Of a stretch of 64,000 bases of DNA, positions 35,801-48,944 are shown one piece after another; position 1 is the first letter of the stretch; each line of letters opens with the position of its first letter. This DNA comes from Nomia melanderi (Eukaryota > Arthropoda > Insecta > Hymenoptera > Halictidae). A program made the position numbers and the translations under genes. The notes beneath the pieces are model-generated. The model searched no databases, was not told the DNA's origin, and saw only the letters and a list, made by a program, of their open reading frames with translations. The stretch covers positions 1-64,000 of the forward strand of contig NW_027475328.1 of assembly GCF_051020985.1 (NCBI RefSeq), read 5' to 3'.

Positions 35801-38800
35801 CAGGGCCTCCTGCAGATAATTCACTTTGCTTTATTGCGCTTTCTCTAATAGAACCCGAGATATCACCAGACATATATTGGATTTTCCCCTGACCCTGAGT
35901 GTCCGGCCCCAAGAGACTGTGGTTTTCTCGGCCCCTGGTGGTCCTAGGTCGTTCCCGCTGCCCAGATTGATGCGGCAGGGCCTCCTACAGACAATGCACT
36001 TTGATTTATTGCGCTATCTCTAATAGCACCCGAGATATCACCAGATATATATTGGATTTTTCCCTGACCCTGAGTGTCCGGCCCCATGAGACGGTGGTTT
36101 TCTCGGCCCCTGGTGGTCCGAGGTCGTTCCCGCTGCACGGATGCATGCGCCAGGGCCTCCTGCAGACAATGCACTTTGATTTATTGCGCTATCTGTAATA
36201 GCACCCTATATATCACCAGATACATATTTGATTTTTCCCTGACCCTGAGTGTCCGGCCCCATGAGACGGTGGTTTTCTCGGCCCCTGGTGGTCCGAGGTC
36301 GTTCCCGCTACACAGATTTATGCGCCAGGGCCTCCTGCAGATAATTCACTTTGGTTTATTGCGCTATCTCTAATAGCACCCGAGATATCACCAGATATAC
36401 ATTGGATTTTCCCCTGACCCTGACATTACGGCCCCATGAGACGGTGGTTTTCTCGGCCCCTGGTGGTCCTAGGTCGTTCCCTCTGCACAGATTCATGCGC
36501 CAGGGCCTCCTGCAGATAATTCACTTTGGTTTATTGCGCTATCTCTAATAGCACCCGAGATATCACCAGATATATATTGGATTTTCCCCTGACCCTGAGT
36601 GTCCGGCCCCATGAGACAGTGGTTTTCTCGGCCCCTGGTGGTCCGAGGTCGTTCCCGCTGCACAGATCCATGCGCCAGGGCCTCCTGCAGATAATTCACT
36701 TTGGTTTATTGCGCTATCTCTAATAGCACCCGAGATATCACCAGATATATATTGGATTTTCCCCTGACCCTGAATGTCCGGACCCATGAGACAGTGGTTT
36801 TCTCGGCCCCTGGTGGTCCGAGGTCGATCCCGCTGCACAGATTCATGCGCCAGGGCCTCCTGCAGACAATGCACTTTGATTTATCGCGCTATCTCTAATG
36901 GCAACCGAGATATCACCAGATATATAATGGATTTTTCCCGAACCCTGAGTGTCCGGCCCCATGAGACGGTGGTTTTCTCGGCCCCTGGTGGTCCGATGTC
37001 GTTCCCGCTGCCCAGATTCATGCGGCAGGGCCTCCTGCAGATAATTCACTGTGGTTTATTGCGCTATCTCTAATAGCACCCGAGATATCACCAGACATAT
37101 ATTGGATTTTCCCCAGACCCTGAGTGTCCAGCCCCATGGGACTTTGGTTTTCTCGGCCCCTGGTGGTCCGAGGTCGTTCCCGCTGCACAGATTCATGCGG
37201 CAGGGCCTCCTACAGACAATGCACTTTGATTCATTGCGCTATCTGCAATAGCACCCAAGATTTCACCAGATATATATTGGATTTTTCCCTGACCCTGAGT
37301 GTCCGGCCCCATGAGACTGTGGTTTTCTCGGCCCCTGGTGGTCCGGGGTCGTTCCCGCTGCCCAGATTGATGCGGCAGGGCCTCCTACAGACAATGCACT
37401 TTGATTCATTGCGCTATCTGTAATAGCACCCGAGATTTCACCAGATATATATTGGATTTTCCCCTGACCCTGAGTGTCCGGCCCCATGTGACTGTGGTTT
37501 TCTCGGCCTCTGGTGGTTCGAGGTCGTTCCCGCTGCACAGATTCATGCGCCAGGGCCTCCTACAGACAATGCACTTTGATTTATTGCGCTATCTGTAATA
37601 GCACCCGAGATATCACGAGATATATATTGGATTTTTCCTTGACCCTGAGTGTCCGGCCCAATGAGACGGCGGTTTTCTCGGCCCCTGGTGGTCCGAGGTC
37701 GTTCCCGCTGCACAGATTCATGCGGCAGGGCCTCCTACAGACAATGCACTTTGATTCATTGCGCTATCTGCAATAGCACCCAAGATTTCACCAGATATAT
37801 ATTGGATTTTTCCCTGACCCTGAGTGTCCGGCCCCATGAGACTGTGGTTTTCTCGGCCCCTGGTGGTCCGGGGTCGTTCCCGCTGCCCAGATTGATGCGG
37901 CAGGGCCTCCTACAGACAATGCACTTTGATTTATTGCGCTATCTCTAATAGCACCCGAGATATCACCAGATATATATTGGATTTTTCCCTGACCCTGAGT
38001 GTCCGGCCCCATGAAACGGTGGTTTTCTCGGCCCCTGGTGGTCCGAGGTCGTTCCCGCTGCACGGATGCATGCGCCAGGGCCTCCTGCAGACAATGCACT
38101 TTGATTTATTGCGCTATCTGTAATAGCACCCTATATATCACCAGATACATATTTGATTTTTCCCTGACCCTGAGTGTCCGGCCCCATGAGACGGTGGTTT
38201 TCTCGGCCCCTGGTGGTCCGAGGTCGTTCCCGCTACACAGATTTATGCGCCAGGGCCTCCTGCAGATAATTCACTTTGGTTTATTGCGCTATCTCTAATA
38301 GCACCCGAGATATCACCAGATATACATTGGATTTTCCCCTGACCCTGACATTACGGCCCCATGAGACGGTGGTTTTCTCGGCCCCTGGTGGTCCTAGGTC
38401 GTTCCCTCTGCACAGATTCATGCGCCAGGGCCTCCTGCAGATAATTCACTTTGGTTTATTGCGCTATCTCTAATAGCACCCGAGATATCACCAGATATAT
38501 ATTGGATTTTCCCCTGACCCTGAGTGTCCGGCCCCATGAGACAGTGGTTTTCTCGGCCCCTGGTGGTCCGAGGTCGTTCCCGCTGCACAGATCCATGCGC
38601 CAGGGCCTCCTGCAGATAATTCGCTTTGGTTTATTGCGCTATCTCTAATAGCACCCGAGATATCACCAGATATATATTGGATTTTCCCCTGACACTGAAT
38701 GTCCGGACCTATGAGACAGTGGTTTTCTCGGCCCCTGGTGGTCCGAGGTCGATCCCGCTGCACAGATTCATGCGCCAGGGCCTCCTGCAGACAATGCACT

Positions 38801-38823
38801 TTGATTTATCGCGCTATCTCTAA
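35300..38823 (+). repeat. Tandem 10-11-monomer higher-order repeat
   Basis: 35,301-35,800 matches 37,051-37,550 (1,750 bp, 10 monomers) and 36,001-36,898 matches 37,926-38,823 (1,925 bp, 11 monomers). Markers are GATTTCACCAG monomers, CCGGGGTCG, CACGGATGCATGCGCC and CACCCTATATATCACC. The one-monomer change in offset marks an insertion or loss within the repeat. Confidence 0.88.
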
Positions 38824-41800
38824 TGGCAACCGAGATATCACCAGATATATAATGGATTTTTCCCTGACCATGACAGTCCGGCCCCATGAGACGGTGGTTT
38901 TCTTGGCCCCTGGTAGTCCGAGGTCGTTCCCGCTAAACACATTCATGCGCCAGGGCCTCCTGCAGATAATTCACTTTGGTTGATTGCGCTATCTCTAATA
39001 GCACCCGGAATATCACCAGATATATATTGGATTTTTCCATGACCCCGAGTGTCCGGCCCCATGAGACGGTGGTTTTCTCGGCCCCTGGTTGTCCGAGGTC
39101 GTTCCCGCTGCACAGATGCATGCGCCAGGGCCTCCTGCAGACAATGCACTTTGATTTATCGCGCTATCTGTAATAGCACCTGAGATATCACCAAATATAT
39201 ATTGGATTTTTCCCTGACCCTGAGTGTCCGACACCATGAGACGGTGGTTTTCTCGGCCCCTGGTGGTACGAGGTCGTTCCCGCTGCACAGACGCATGCGC
39301 CAGGGCCTCCTGCAGACAATGCACTTTGATTTATTGCGCTATCTGTAATAGCACCCGATATATCGCCAGATATATATTTGATTTTTCCCTGACCCTGAGT
39401 GCCCGGCCCCATGAGACGGTGGTTTTCTCGGCCCCTGGTGGTCCGAGGTCGTTCCCGCTACACAGATTCATGCGCCAGGGCCTCCTGCAGATAATTCACT
39501 TTGGTTTATTGCGCTATCTCTAATAGCACCCGAGATATCACCAGATATATATTGCATTTTCCCCTGACCCTGAGTGTCCGGCCACATGAGACGGTGGTTT
39601 TCTCGGGCCCTGGTGGTCCGAGGTCGTTCCCGCTGCCCAGATTCAGGCGCCAGGGCCTCCTACAGACAATGCACTTTGTTTTATTGCGCTATCTGTAATA
39701 GCACCCGAGATATCAGCGGATATATATTGGATTTTTCCCTGACCCTGAGTGTCCGGCCACATGAGACGGTGGTTTTCTCGGCCCCTGGTGGTCCGATGTC
39801 GTTCCCGCTGCCCAGATTCATGCGCCACGGCCTCCTACAGACAATGCACTTTGATTTATTGCGCTATCTGTAATAGCACCCGAGATATCACGAGATATAT
39901 ATTGGATTTTTCCTTGACCCTGAGTGTCCGGCCCAATGAGACGGCGGTTTTCTCGGCCCCTGGTGGTCCGAGGTCGTTCCCGCTGCACAGATTCATGCGG
40001 CAGGGCCTCCTACAGACAATGCACTTTGATTCATTGCGCTATCTGCAATAGCACCCAAGATTTCACCAGATATATATTGGATTTTTCCCTGACCCTGAGT
40101 GTCCGGCCCCATGAGACTGTGGTTTTCTCGGCCCCTGGTTGTCCGGGGTCGTTCCCGCTGCCCAGATTGATGCGGCAGGGCCTCCTACAGACAATGCACT
40201 TTGATTCATTGCGCTATCTGTAATAGCACCCGAGATTTCACCAGATATATATTGGATTTTCCCCTGACCCTGAGTGTCCGGCCCCATGTGACTGTGGTTT
40301 TCTCGGCCTCTGGTGGTTCGAGGTCGTTCCCGCTGCACAGATTCATGCGCCAGGGCCTCCTGCAGATAATTCACTTTGCTTTATTGCGCTTTCTCTAATA
40401 GAACCCGAGATATCACCAGACATATATTGGATTTTCCCCTGACCCTGAGTGTCCGGCCCCAAGAGACTGTGGTTTTCTCGGCCCCTGGTGGTCCGAGGTC
40501 GATCCCGCTGCACAGATTCATGCGCCAGGGCCTCCTGCAGACAATGCACTTTGATTTATCGCGCTATCTCTAATGGCAACCGAGATATCACCAGATATAT
40601 AATGGATTTTTCCCTGACCATGACAGTCCGGCCCCATGAGACGGTGGTTTTCTTGGCCCCTGGTAGTCCGAGGTCGTTCCCGCTAAACACATTCATGCGC
40701 CAGGGCCTCCTGCAGATGATTCACTTTGGTTGATTGCGCTATCTCTAATAGCACCCGGAATATCACCAGATATATATTGGATTTTTCCACGACCCCGAGT
40801 GTCCGGCCCCATGAGACGGTGGTTTTCTCGGCCCCTGGTTGTCCGAGGTCGTTCCCGCTGCACAGATGCATGCGCCAGGGCCTCCTGCAGACAATGCACT
40901 TTGATATATTGCGCTATCTGTAATAGCACCCGAGATATCACCAGATATATATTGGATTTTTCCCTGACCCTGAGTGTCCGGCCCCATGAGACTGTGGTTT
41001 TCTCGGCCCCTCGTGGTCCGAGGTCGTTCCCGCTGCACAGGTTCATGCGCCAGGGCCTCCTGCAGACAATGCACTTTGATTTATCGCGCTATCTGTAATA
41101 GCACCTGAGATATCACCAAATATATATTGGATTTTTCCCTGACCCTGAGTGTCCGACACCATGCGACGGTGGTTTTCTCGGCCCCTGGTGGTACGAGGTC
41201 GTTCCCGCTGCACAGACGCATGCGCCAGGGCCTCCTGCAGACAATGCACTTTGATTTATTGCGCTATCTGTAATAGCACCCGATATATCGCCAGATATAT
41301 ATTTGATTTTTCCCTGACCCTGAGGGCCCGGCCCCATGAGACGGTGGTTTTCTCGGCCCCTGGTGGTCCGAGGTCGTTCCCGCTACACAGATTCATGCGC
41401 CAGGGCCTCCTGCAGATAATTCACTTTGGTTTATTGCGCTATCTCTAATAGCACCCGAGATATCACCAGATATATATTGCATTTTCCCCTGACCCTGAGT
41501 GTCCGGCCACATGAGACGGTGGTTTTCTCGGGCCCTGGTGGTCCGAGGTCGTTCCCGCTGCCCAGATTCAGGCGCCAGGGCCTCCTACAGACAATGCACT
41601 TTGTTTTATTGCGCTATCTGTAATAGCACCCGAGATATCAGCGGATATATATTGGATTTTTCCCTGACCCTGAGTGTCCGGCCCCATGAGACGGTGGTTT
41701 TCTCGGCCCCTGGTGGTCCGATGTCGTTCCCGCTGCCCAGATTCATGCGGCAGGGCCTCCTGCAGATAATTCACTGTGGTTTATTGCGCTATCTCTAATA

Positions 41801-42350
41801 TCACCCGAGATATCACCAGACATATATTGGATTTTCCCCAGACCCTGAGAGTCCAGCCCCATGGGACTTTGGTTTTCTCGGCCCCTGGTGGTCCGAGGTC
41901 GTTCCCGCTGCACAGATTCATGCGCCAGGGCCTCCTGCAGATAATTCACTTTGGTTTATTGCGCTATCTCTAATAGCACCCGAGATATCACCAGATATAT
42001 ATTGCATTTTCCCCTGACCCTGAGTGTCCGGCCACATGAGACGGTGGTTTTCTCGGGCCCTGGTGGTCCGAGGTCGTTCCCGCTGCCCAGATTCAGGCGC
42101 CAGGGCCTCCTACAGACAATGCACTTTGTTTTATTGCGCTATCTGTAATAGCACCCGAGATATCAGCGGATATATATTGGATTTTTCCCTGACCCTAAGT
42201 GTCCGGCCCCATGAGACGGTGGTTTTCTCGGCCCCTGGTGGTCCGATGTCGTTCCCGCTGCCCAGATTCATGCGGCAGGGCCTCCTGCAGATAATTCACT
42301 GTGGTTTATTGCGCTATCTCTAATAGCACCCGAGATATCACCAGATATAT
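38699..42350 (+). repeat. Tandem ~11-monomer higher-order repeat
   Basis: 38,699-39,150 matches about 40,449-40,900 (1,750 bp), and 39,224-39,700 matches 41,149-41,625 (1,925 bp). The ATTCAGGCGCC monomer with TTTGTTTTATTGCGC occurs at about 39,643, 41,568 and 42,093, the last two 525 bp apart. Several blocks also match 31.0-32.4 kb. Confidence 0.85.
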
Positions 42351-43773
42351 ATTGGATTTTTCCCTGACCCTGAGTGTCCGGCCCCATGAGACGGTGGTTG
42401 TCTCGGCCCCTGGTGGTCCGAGGTCGTTCCCGCTGCACAGATTCATGCGCCAAGGCCTCTTGCAGATAATTCACTTTGGTTTATTGCGCTATCTCTAATA
42501 GCACCCGAGATATCACCAGATATATATTGGATTTTTCCCTGAACCTGAGTGTCCGGCCCCATGAGACGGTGGTTTTCTCGGCCCCTGGTGGCCCGAGGTC
42601 GTTCCCGCTGCCCAGATGCATGCGGCAGGGCCTCCTACAGACAATGCACTTTGATTTATTGCGCTATCTGTAATAGCACCCGAGATATCACCAGATATAT
42701 ATTGGATTTTTCCCTGACCCTGAGTGTCTGGCCTCATGAGACGGTGGTTGTCTCGGCCCCTGGTGGTCCGAGGTCGTTCCCGCTGCACAGATTCATGCGC
42801 CAGGGCCTCCTGCAGATAATTCACTTTGGTTTATTGCGCTATCTATAATAGCACCCGAGATATCACCAGATATATATTGGATTTTCCCCTGACCCTGAGT
42901 GTCCGGCCCCATGAGACTGTGGTTTTCTCTGCCCCTGGTGGTCCGAGGTCGTTCCCGCTGCACAGATTCATGCGCCAGGACCTCCTACATACAGTGCACT
43001 TAGATTTATTGCGCTATCTGTAATAGCACCCGAGATATCACCAGATATATATTGGATTTTTCCCTGACCCTGAGTGTCCGGCCCCATGAGACGGCGGTTT
43101 TCGCGGCCCCTGGGGGTCCGAGGTCGTTTCCGCTACACAGACTCATGCGCCAGGGCCTCCTACAGGCAATGCACTTTGATTTATTGCGCTATCTGTAATA
43201 GCACCCGAGATATCACCAGATATATATCGGATTTTTCCCTGACCCTGAGTGTCCGGCCCCATGAGACGGTGGTTGTCTCGGCCCCTGGTGGTCCGAGGTC
43301 GTTCCCGCTGCACAGATTCATGCGCCAGGGCCTCCTGCAGATAATTCACTTTGGTTTATTGCGCTATCTCTAATAGCACCCGAGATATCACCAGATATAT
43401 ATTGGATTTTCCCCTGACCCTGAGTGTCCGGCCCCATGAGACTGTGGTTTCCTCGGCCTCTGGTTGTCCGAGGTCGTTCCCGCTGCTCAGATTCATGCGC
43501 CAGGGCCTCCTACAGACAATGCAGTTTGATTCATTGCTCTATCTGTAATAGCACCCGAGATATAACCAGATATATATTGGATTTTTCCAAGACCCTGAGT
43601 GTCCTGCCCCATGAGAAGGGGGTTTTCTCGGCCCCTGGTGGTCCTAGGTCGTTCCCGCTGCCCAGATTGATGCGGCAGGGCCTCCTACAGACAATGCACT
43701 TTGGTTTATTGCGCTATCTCTAATAGCACCCGAGATATCACCAGATATATATTGGACTTTTCCCCGACCCTGA
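42350..43773 (+). repeat. Class A monomers between two duplicated blocks
   Basis: About eight class A monomers. Several carry GGTGGTTGTCTCGG (about 42,396, 42,746, 43,271), which suggests a local short-range amplification. I found no long match with the other higher-order blocks here, and no class B monomer. Confidence 0.7.
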
Positions 43774-44993
43774 GTGTCCGGCCCCATGAGACGGTGGTTT
43801 TCTCGGCCCCTAGTGGTCCGAAGTCGCTCCCGCTGCACAGAATCATGCGCCAGGGCTTCCTGCAGACAATGCACTTTCATTTATCGCGCTATCTCTAATA
43901 ACACCCGAGATATCACCAGATATATATTTGATTTTTCCCTGACCCTGAGTGTCCGGCCCCATGAGACTGTGGTTTTCTCGGCCCCTGGTGGTCCGAGGAC
44001 GTTCCCCCTGCCCAGATTGATGCGGCAGGGACTCCTACAGACAATGAACTTTGATTTATTGCGCTATCTGTAATAGCACCCGAGATATCACCAGATATAT
44101 ATTGGATTTTTTCCTGACCCTGAGTGTCCGGCCCCATGAGACGGTGGTTTTCTCGGCTCCTGGTGGTCCGAGATCGTTCCCGCTGCACACATTCATGCGC
44201 CAGGGCCTCCTGCAGATAATTCACTTTGGTTTATTGCGCTATCTCTAATAGCACCCGAGATATCACCAGATATATATTGGACTTTTCCCCGACCCTGAGT
44301 GTCCGGCCCCATGAGACGGTGGTTTTCTCGGCTCCTGGTGATCCGAGGTCGTTCCCGCTGCACAGATTCATGCGCCAGGGCCTCCTACAGACAATGCACT
44401 TTGATTTACTGCGCTATCTGTAATAGCACCCGATATATCGCCAGATATATATTTGATTTTTCCCTGACCCTGAGTGTCCGGCCCCATGAGAATGTGGTTT
44501 TCTCAGCCCCTGGTGGTCCGAAGTCGTTCCCGCTGCCCAAATTCATGCGCCAGGGCCTCCTACAGACAATGCACATTGATTTATTGCGCTATCTGTAATA
44601 GCACCAGAGATATCACAGATATATATTGGATTTTTCCCAGACCCTGAGCGTCCGGCCCCATGAGACGGTGGTTTTCTCGGCCCCTGGTGGTCCGAGGTCG
44701 TTCCCGCTGCCCAGATTCATGCGCAAGGGCCTCCTGCGGACAATGCACTTTGATTTATTGCGCTATCTCCAATAGCACCCGAGATATCACCAGATATATA
44801 TTTGATTTTACCCTGACCCTGAGTGTCCGGCCCCATGAGACGGTGGTTTCCTCGGCCCCTGGTGGTCCGAGGTCGTTCCCGCTGCATAGATGCATGCGCC
44901 AGCGCCTCCTGCAGATAATTCACTTTGGTTTATTACGCTATCTGTAATAGCACCCGATATATCGCCAGATATATATTTGATTTTTCCCTGACC
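43773..44993 (+). repeat. Second copy of the 32.75-33.97 kb block
   Basis: It shares monomer order and rare variants with 32,750-33,970 at an offset of 11,023 bp, including the GCACCAGAG 1-bp-deletion monomer at 44,601. At its right end it joins a GAGAAGGGGG monomer, like the one at about 43,615, instead of the GAGAATGTGG monomer. Confidence 0.88.
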
Positions 44994-46420
44994 CTGAGTG
45001 TCCGGCCCCATGAGAAGGGGGTTTTCTCGGCCCCTGGTGGTCCTAGGTCGTTCCCGCTGCCCAGATTGATGCGGCAGGGCCTCCTACAGACAATGCACTT
45101 TGATTTATTGCGCTATCTCTAATAGCACCCGAGATATCACCAGATATATATTGGATTTTTCCCTGACCCTGAGTGTCCGGCCCCATGAGACGGTGGTTTT
45201 CTCGGCCCCTGGTGGTCCGAGGTCGTTCCCGCTGCCCAGATTCATGCGCCAGGGCCTCCTACAGACAATGCACTTTGATTTGTTGCGCTATCTGTAATAG
45301 CACCCGAGATATCACCAGATATATATTGGATTTTTCCCTGACCCTGAGCGTCCGGCCCCATGAGACGGTGGTTTACTCGGCCCCTGGTGGTCCGAGGTCG
45401 TTCCCGCTGCACAGATTCATGCGCCAGGGCCTCCTGCAGATAATTCACTTTGCTTTATTGCGCTTTCTCTAATAGAACCCGAGATATCACCAGACATATA
45501 TTGGATTTTCCCCTGACCCTGAGTGTCCGGCCCCAAGAGACTGTGGTTTTCTCGGCCCCTGGTGGTCCGAGGTCGTTCCCGCTGCCCAGATTCATGCGCA
45601 AGGGCCTCCTGCGGACAATGCACTTTGATTTATTGCGCTATCTCCAATAGCACCCGAGATATCACCAGATATATATTTGATTTTACCCTGACCCTGAGTG
45701 TCCGGCCCCATGAGACGGTGGTTTCCTCGGCCCCTGGTGGTCCGAGGTCGTTCCCGCTGCATAGATGCATGCGCCAGCGCCTCCTGCAGATAATTCACTT
45801 TGGTTTATTACGCTATCTGTAATAGCACCCGATATATCGCCAGATATATATTTGATTTTTCCCTGACCCTGAGTGTCCGGCCCCATGAGAAGGGGGTTTT
45901 CTCGGCCCCTGGTGGTCCTAGGTCGTTCCCGCTGCCCAGATTGATGCGGCAGGGCCTCCTACAGACAATGCACTTTGATTTATTGCGCTATCTCTAATAG
46001 CACCCGAGATATCACCAGATATATATTGGATTTTTCCCTGACCCTGAGTGTCCGGCCCCATGAGACGGTGGTTTTCTCGGCCCCTGGTGGTCCGAGGTCG
46101 TTCCCGCTGCCCAGATTCATGCGCCAGGGCCTCCTACAGACAATGCACTTTGATTTGTTGCGCTATCTGTAATAGCACCCGAGATATCACCAGATATATA
46201 TTGGATTTTTCCCTGACCCTGAGCGTCCGGCCCCATGAGACGGTGGTTTACTCGGCCCCTGGTGGTCCGAGGTCGTTCCCGCTGCACAGATTCATGCGCC
46301 AGGGCCTCCTGCAGATAATTCACTTTGCTTTATTGCGCTTTCTCTAATAGAACCCGAGATATCACCAGACATATATTGGATTTTCCCCTGACCCTGAGTG
46401 TCCGGCCCCAAGAGACTGTG
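44680..46420 (+). repeat. Five-monomer (875-bp) tandem duplication
   Basis: About 44,680-45,545 matches 45,555-46,420. Copies share TTTTACCCTGACC, CATAGATGCATGCGCCAGCG, GATATATCGCCAG, GAGAAGGGGG and GGTTTACTCGG in the same order. Part of the same block appears a third time at 46,642-46,936 (offset 1,050, six monomers). Practically no differences were seen between the first two copies, so the event is recent. Confidence 0.9.
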
Positions 46421-46557
46421 GTTTTCTCGGCCCCTGGTGGTCCTAGGTCGTTCCCGCTGCCCAGATTGATGCGGCAGGGCCTCCTACAGACAATGCACTT
46501 TGGTTTATTGCGCTATCTCTAATAGCACCCGAGATATCACCAGATATATATTGGACT

Positions 46558-48748
46558 TTTCCCAGACCCTGAGCGTCCGGCCCCATGAGACGGTGGTTTT
46601 CTCGGCCCCTGGTGGTCCGAGGTCGTTCACGCTGCCCAGATTCATGCGCAAGGGCCTCCTGCGGACAATGCACTTTGATTTATTGCGCTATCTCCAATAG
46701 CACCCGAGATATCACCAGATATATATTTGATTTTACCCTGACCCTGAGTGTCCGGCCCCATGAGACGGTGGTTTCCTCGGCCCCTGGTGGTCCGAGGTCG
46801 TTCCCGCTGCATAGATGCATGCGCCAGCGCCTCCTGCAGATAATTCACTTTGGTTTATTGCGCTATCTGTAATAGCACCCGATATATCGCCAGATATATA
46901 TTTGATTTTTCCCTGACCCTGAGTGTCCGGCCCCATGAGAATGTGGTTTTCTCAGCCCCTGGTGGTCCGAAGTCGTTCCCGCTGCCCAAATTCATGCGCC
47001 AGGGCCTCCTACAGACAATGCACATTGATTTATTGCGCTATCTGTAACAGCACCCGAGAAAGCACCATATATATGCTGGATTTTTACATGTCTTTGGGTG
47101 ACGGATACCGAAAATCTGTAATTTTCTCGGCCCCAGGTGGTCCGATGTCGTTCCCGCTGCACAGATTCATGCGCAAGGGCCTCCTACGGACAATGCACTT
47201 TGATTTATTGCGCTATCTCTAATGGCACCCGAGATATCACCAGATATATGATGGATTCTTCCCTGACCCTGACAGTTCGGCCCCATGAGACTGTGGTTTT
47301 CTCGGCCCCTGGTGGTCCGAGGTCGTTTCCGCTGCACAGATTCATGCGCCAGGGAGTACTGCAGACAATACACTTCGATTTATCGCGCTATCTCTAATGG
47401 CACCCGAGATATCACCAGATATATATTTGATTTTTCTCTGACCCTGACAGTCCGGCCCCATGAGACGGTGGTTTTCTCGGCCCCTGGTGGTCCGAGGTCG
47501 TTGACGCTGCACAGCATCATGCGCCAGGGCTTCCTGCAAACAAGGCACTTTGATTTATCGCGCTATCTCTAATGGCACCTGAGATATCACCAGATATATA
47601 TTGGATTTTTCCCCGACCCTGAGTGTCCAGCCGCATGAGACGCTTGTTTTCACGGCCCCTGGTGGTCCGAGGTCGTTCCCGCTGTACAGATTCATGCGCC
47701 AGGGCCTCCTACAGACAATGCACTTTGATTTATTGCGCTATCTGTAATAGCACCAGAGATATCACAGATATATATTGGAGTTTTCCCTGACCCTGAGTGT
47801 CCGGCCCCATAAGACGGTGCTTTTCTCGGCCCCTGGTGGTTCGAGGTCGTTCCCGCTGCCCAGATTCATGCGCCAGGGCCTCCTACAGACAATGCACTTT
47901 GATTTATTGCGCTATCTGTAATAGCACCCGATATTTCGCCAGATATATATTTGATTTTTCCCTGACCCTGAGTGCCCGGCCCCATGAGACGGTGGTTTTC
48001 TCGGCCCCTGGTGGTCCGAGGTCGTTCCCGCTACACAGATTCATGCGCCAGGGCCTCCTGCAGATAATTCACTTTGGTTTATTGCGCTATCTGTAATAGC
48101 ACCCGAGATATCAGCGGATATATATTGGATTTTTCCCGAACCCTGAGTGTCCGGCCCCATGAGACGGTGGTTTTCTCGGCCCCTGGTGGTCCGATGTCGT
48201 TCCCGCTGCCCAGATTCATGCGGCAGGGCCTCCTGCAGATAATTCACTGTGGTTTATTGCGCTATCTCTAATAGCACCCGAGATATCACCAGACATATAT
48301 TGGATTTTCCCCAGACCCTGAGTGTCCAGCCCCATGGGACTTTGGTTTTCTCGGCCCCTGGTGGTCCGAGGTCGTTCCCGCTGCACAGATTCATGCGGCA
48401 GGGCCTCCTACAGACAATGCACTTTGATTCATTGCGCTATCTGCAATAGCACCCAAGATTTCACCAGATATATATTGGATTTTTCCCTGACCCTGAGTGT
48501 CCGGCCCCATGAGACTGTGGTTTTCTCGGCCCCTGGTGGTCCGGGGTCGTTCCCGCTGCCCAGATTGATGCGGCAGGGCCTCCTACAGACAATGCACTTT
48601 GATTCATTGCGCTATCTGTAATAGCACCCGAGATTTCACCAGATATATATTGGATTTTCCCATGACCCTGAGTGTCCGGCCCCATGTGACTGTGGTTTTC
48701 TCGGCCTCTGGTGGTTCGAGGTCGTTCCCGCTGCACAGATTCATGCGC
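46558..48748 (+). repeat. Second copy of the 33.6-35.8 kb block
   Basis: It matches 33,610-35,800 at an offset of 12,948 bp, including its class B monomer (47,053-47,128) and the GCACCAGAG 1-bp-deletion monomer (47,750). From about 48,120 it also matches 36,925-37,675 (offset 11,198), so the right part could have come from either section. Confidence 0.88.
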
Positions 48749-48944
48749 CAGGGCCTCCTACAGACAATGCACTTTGATTTATTGCGCTATCTGTAATAGC
48801 ACCCGAGATATCACGAGATATATATTGGATTTTTCCTTGACCCTGAGTGTCCGGCCCAATGAGACGGCGGTTTTCTCGGCCCCTGGGGGTCCGAGGTCGT
48901 TCCCGCTAAACAGATTCATGCGCCAGGGCCTCCTACAGGCAATG

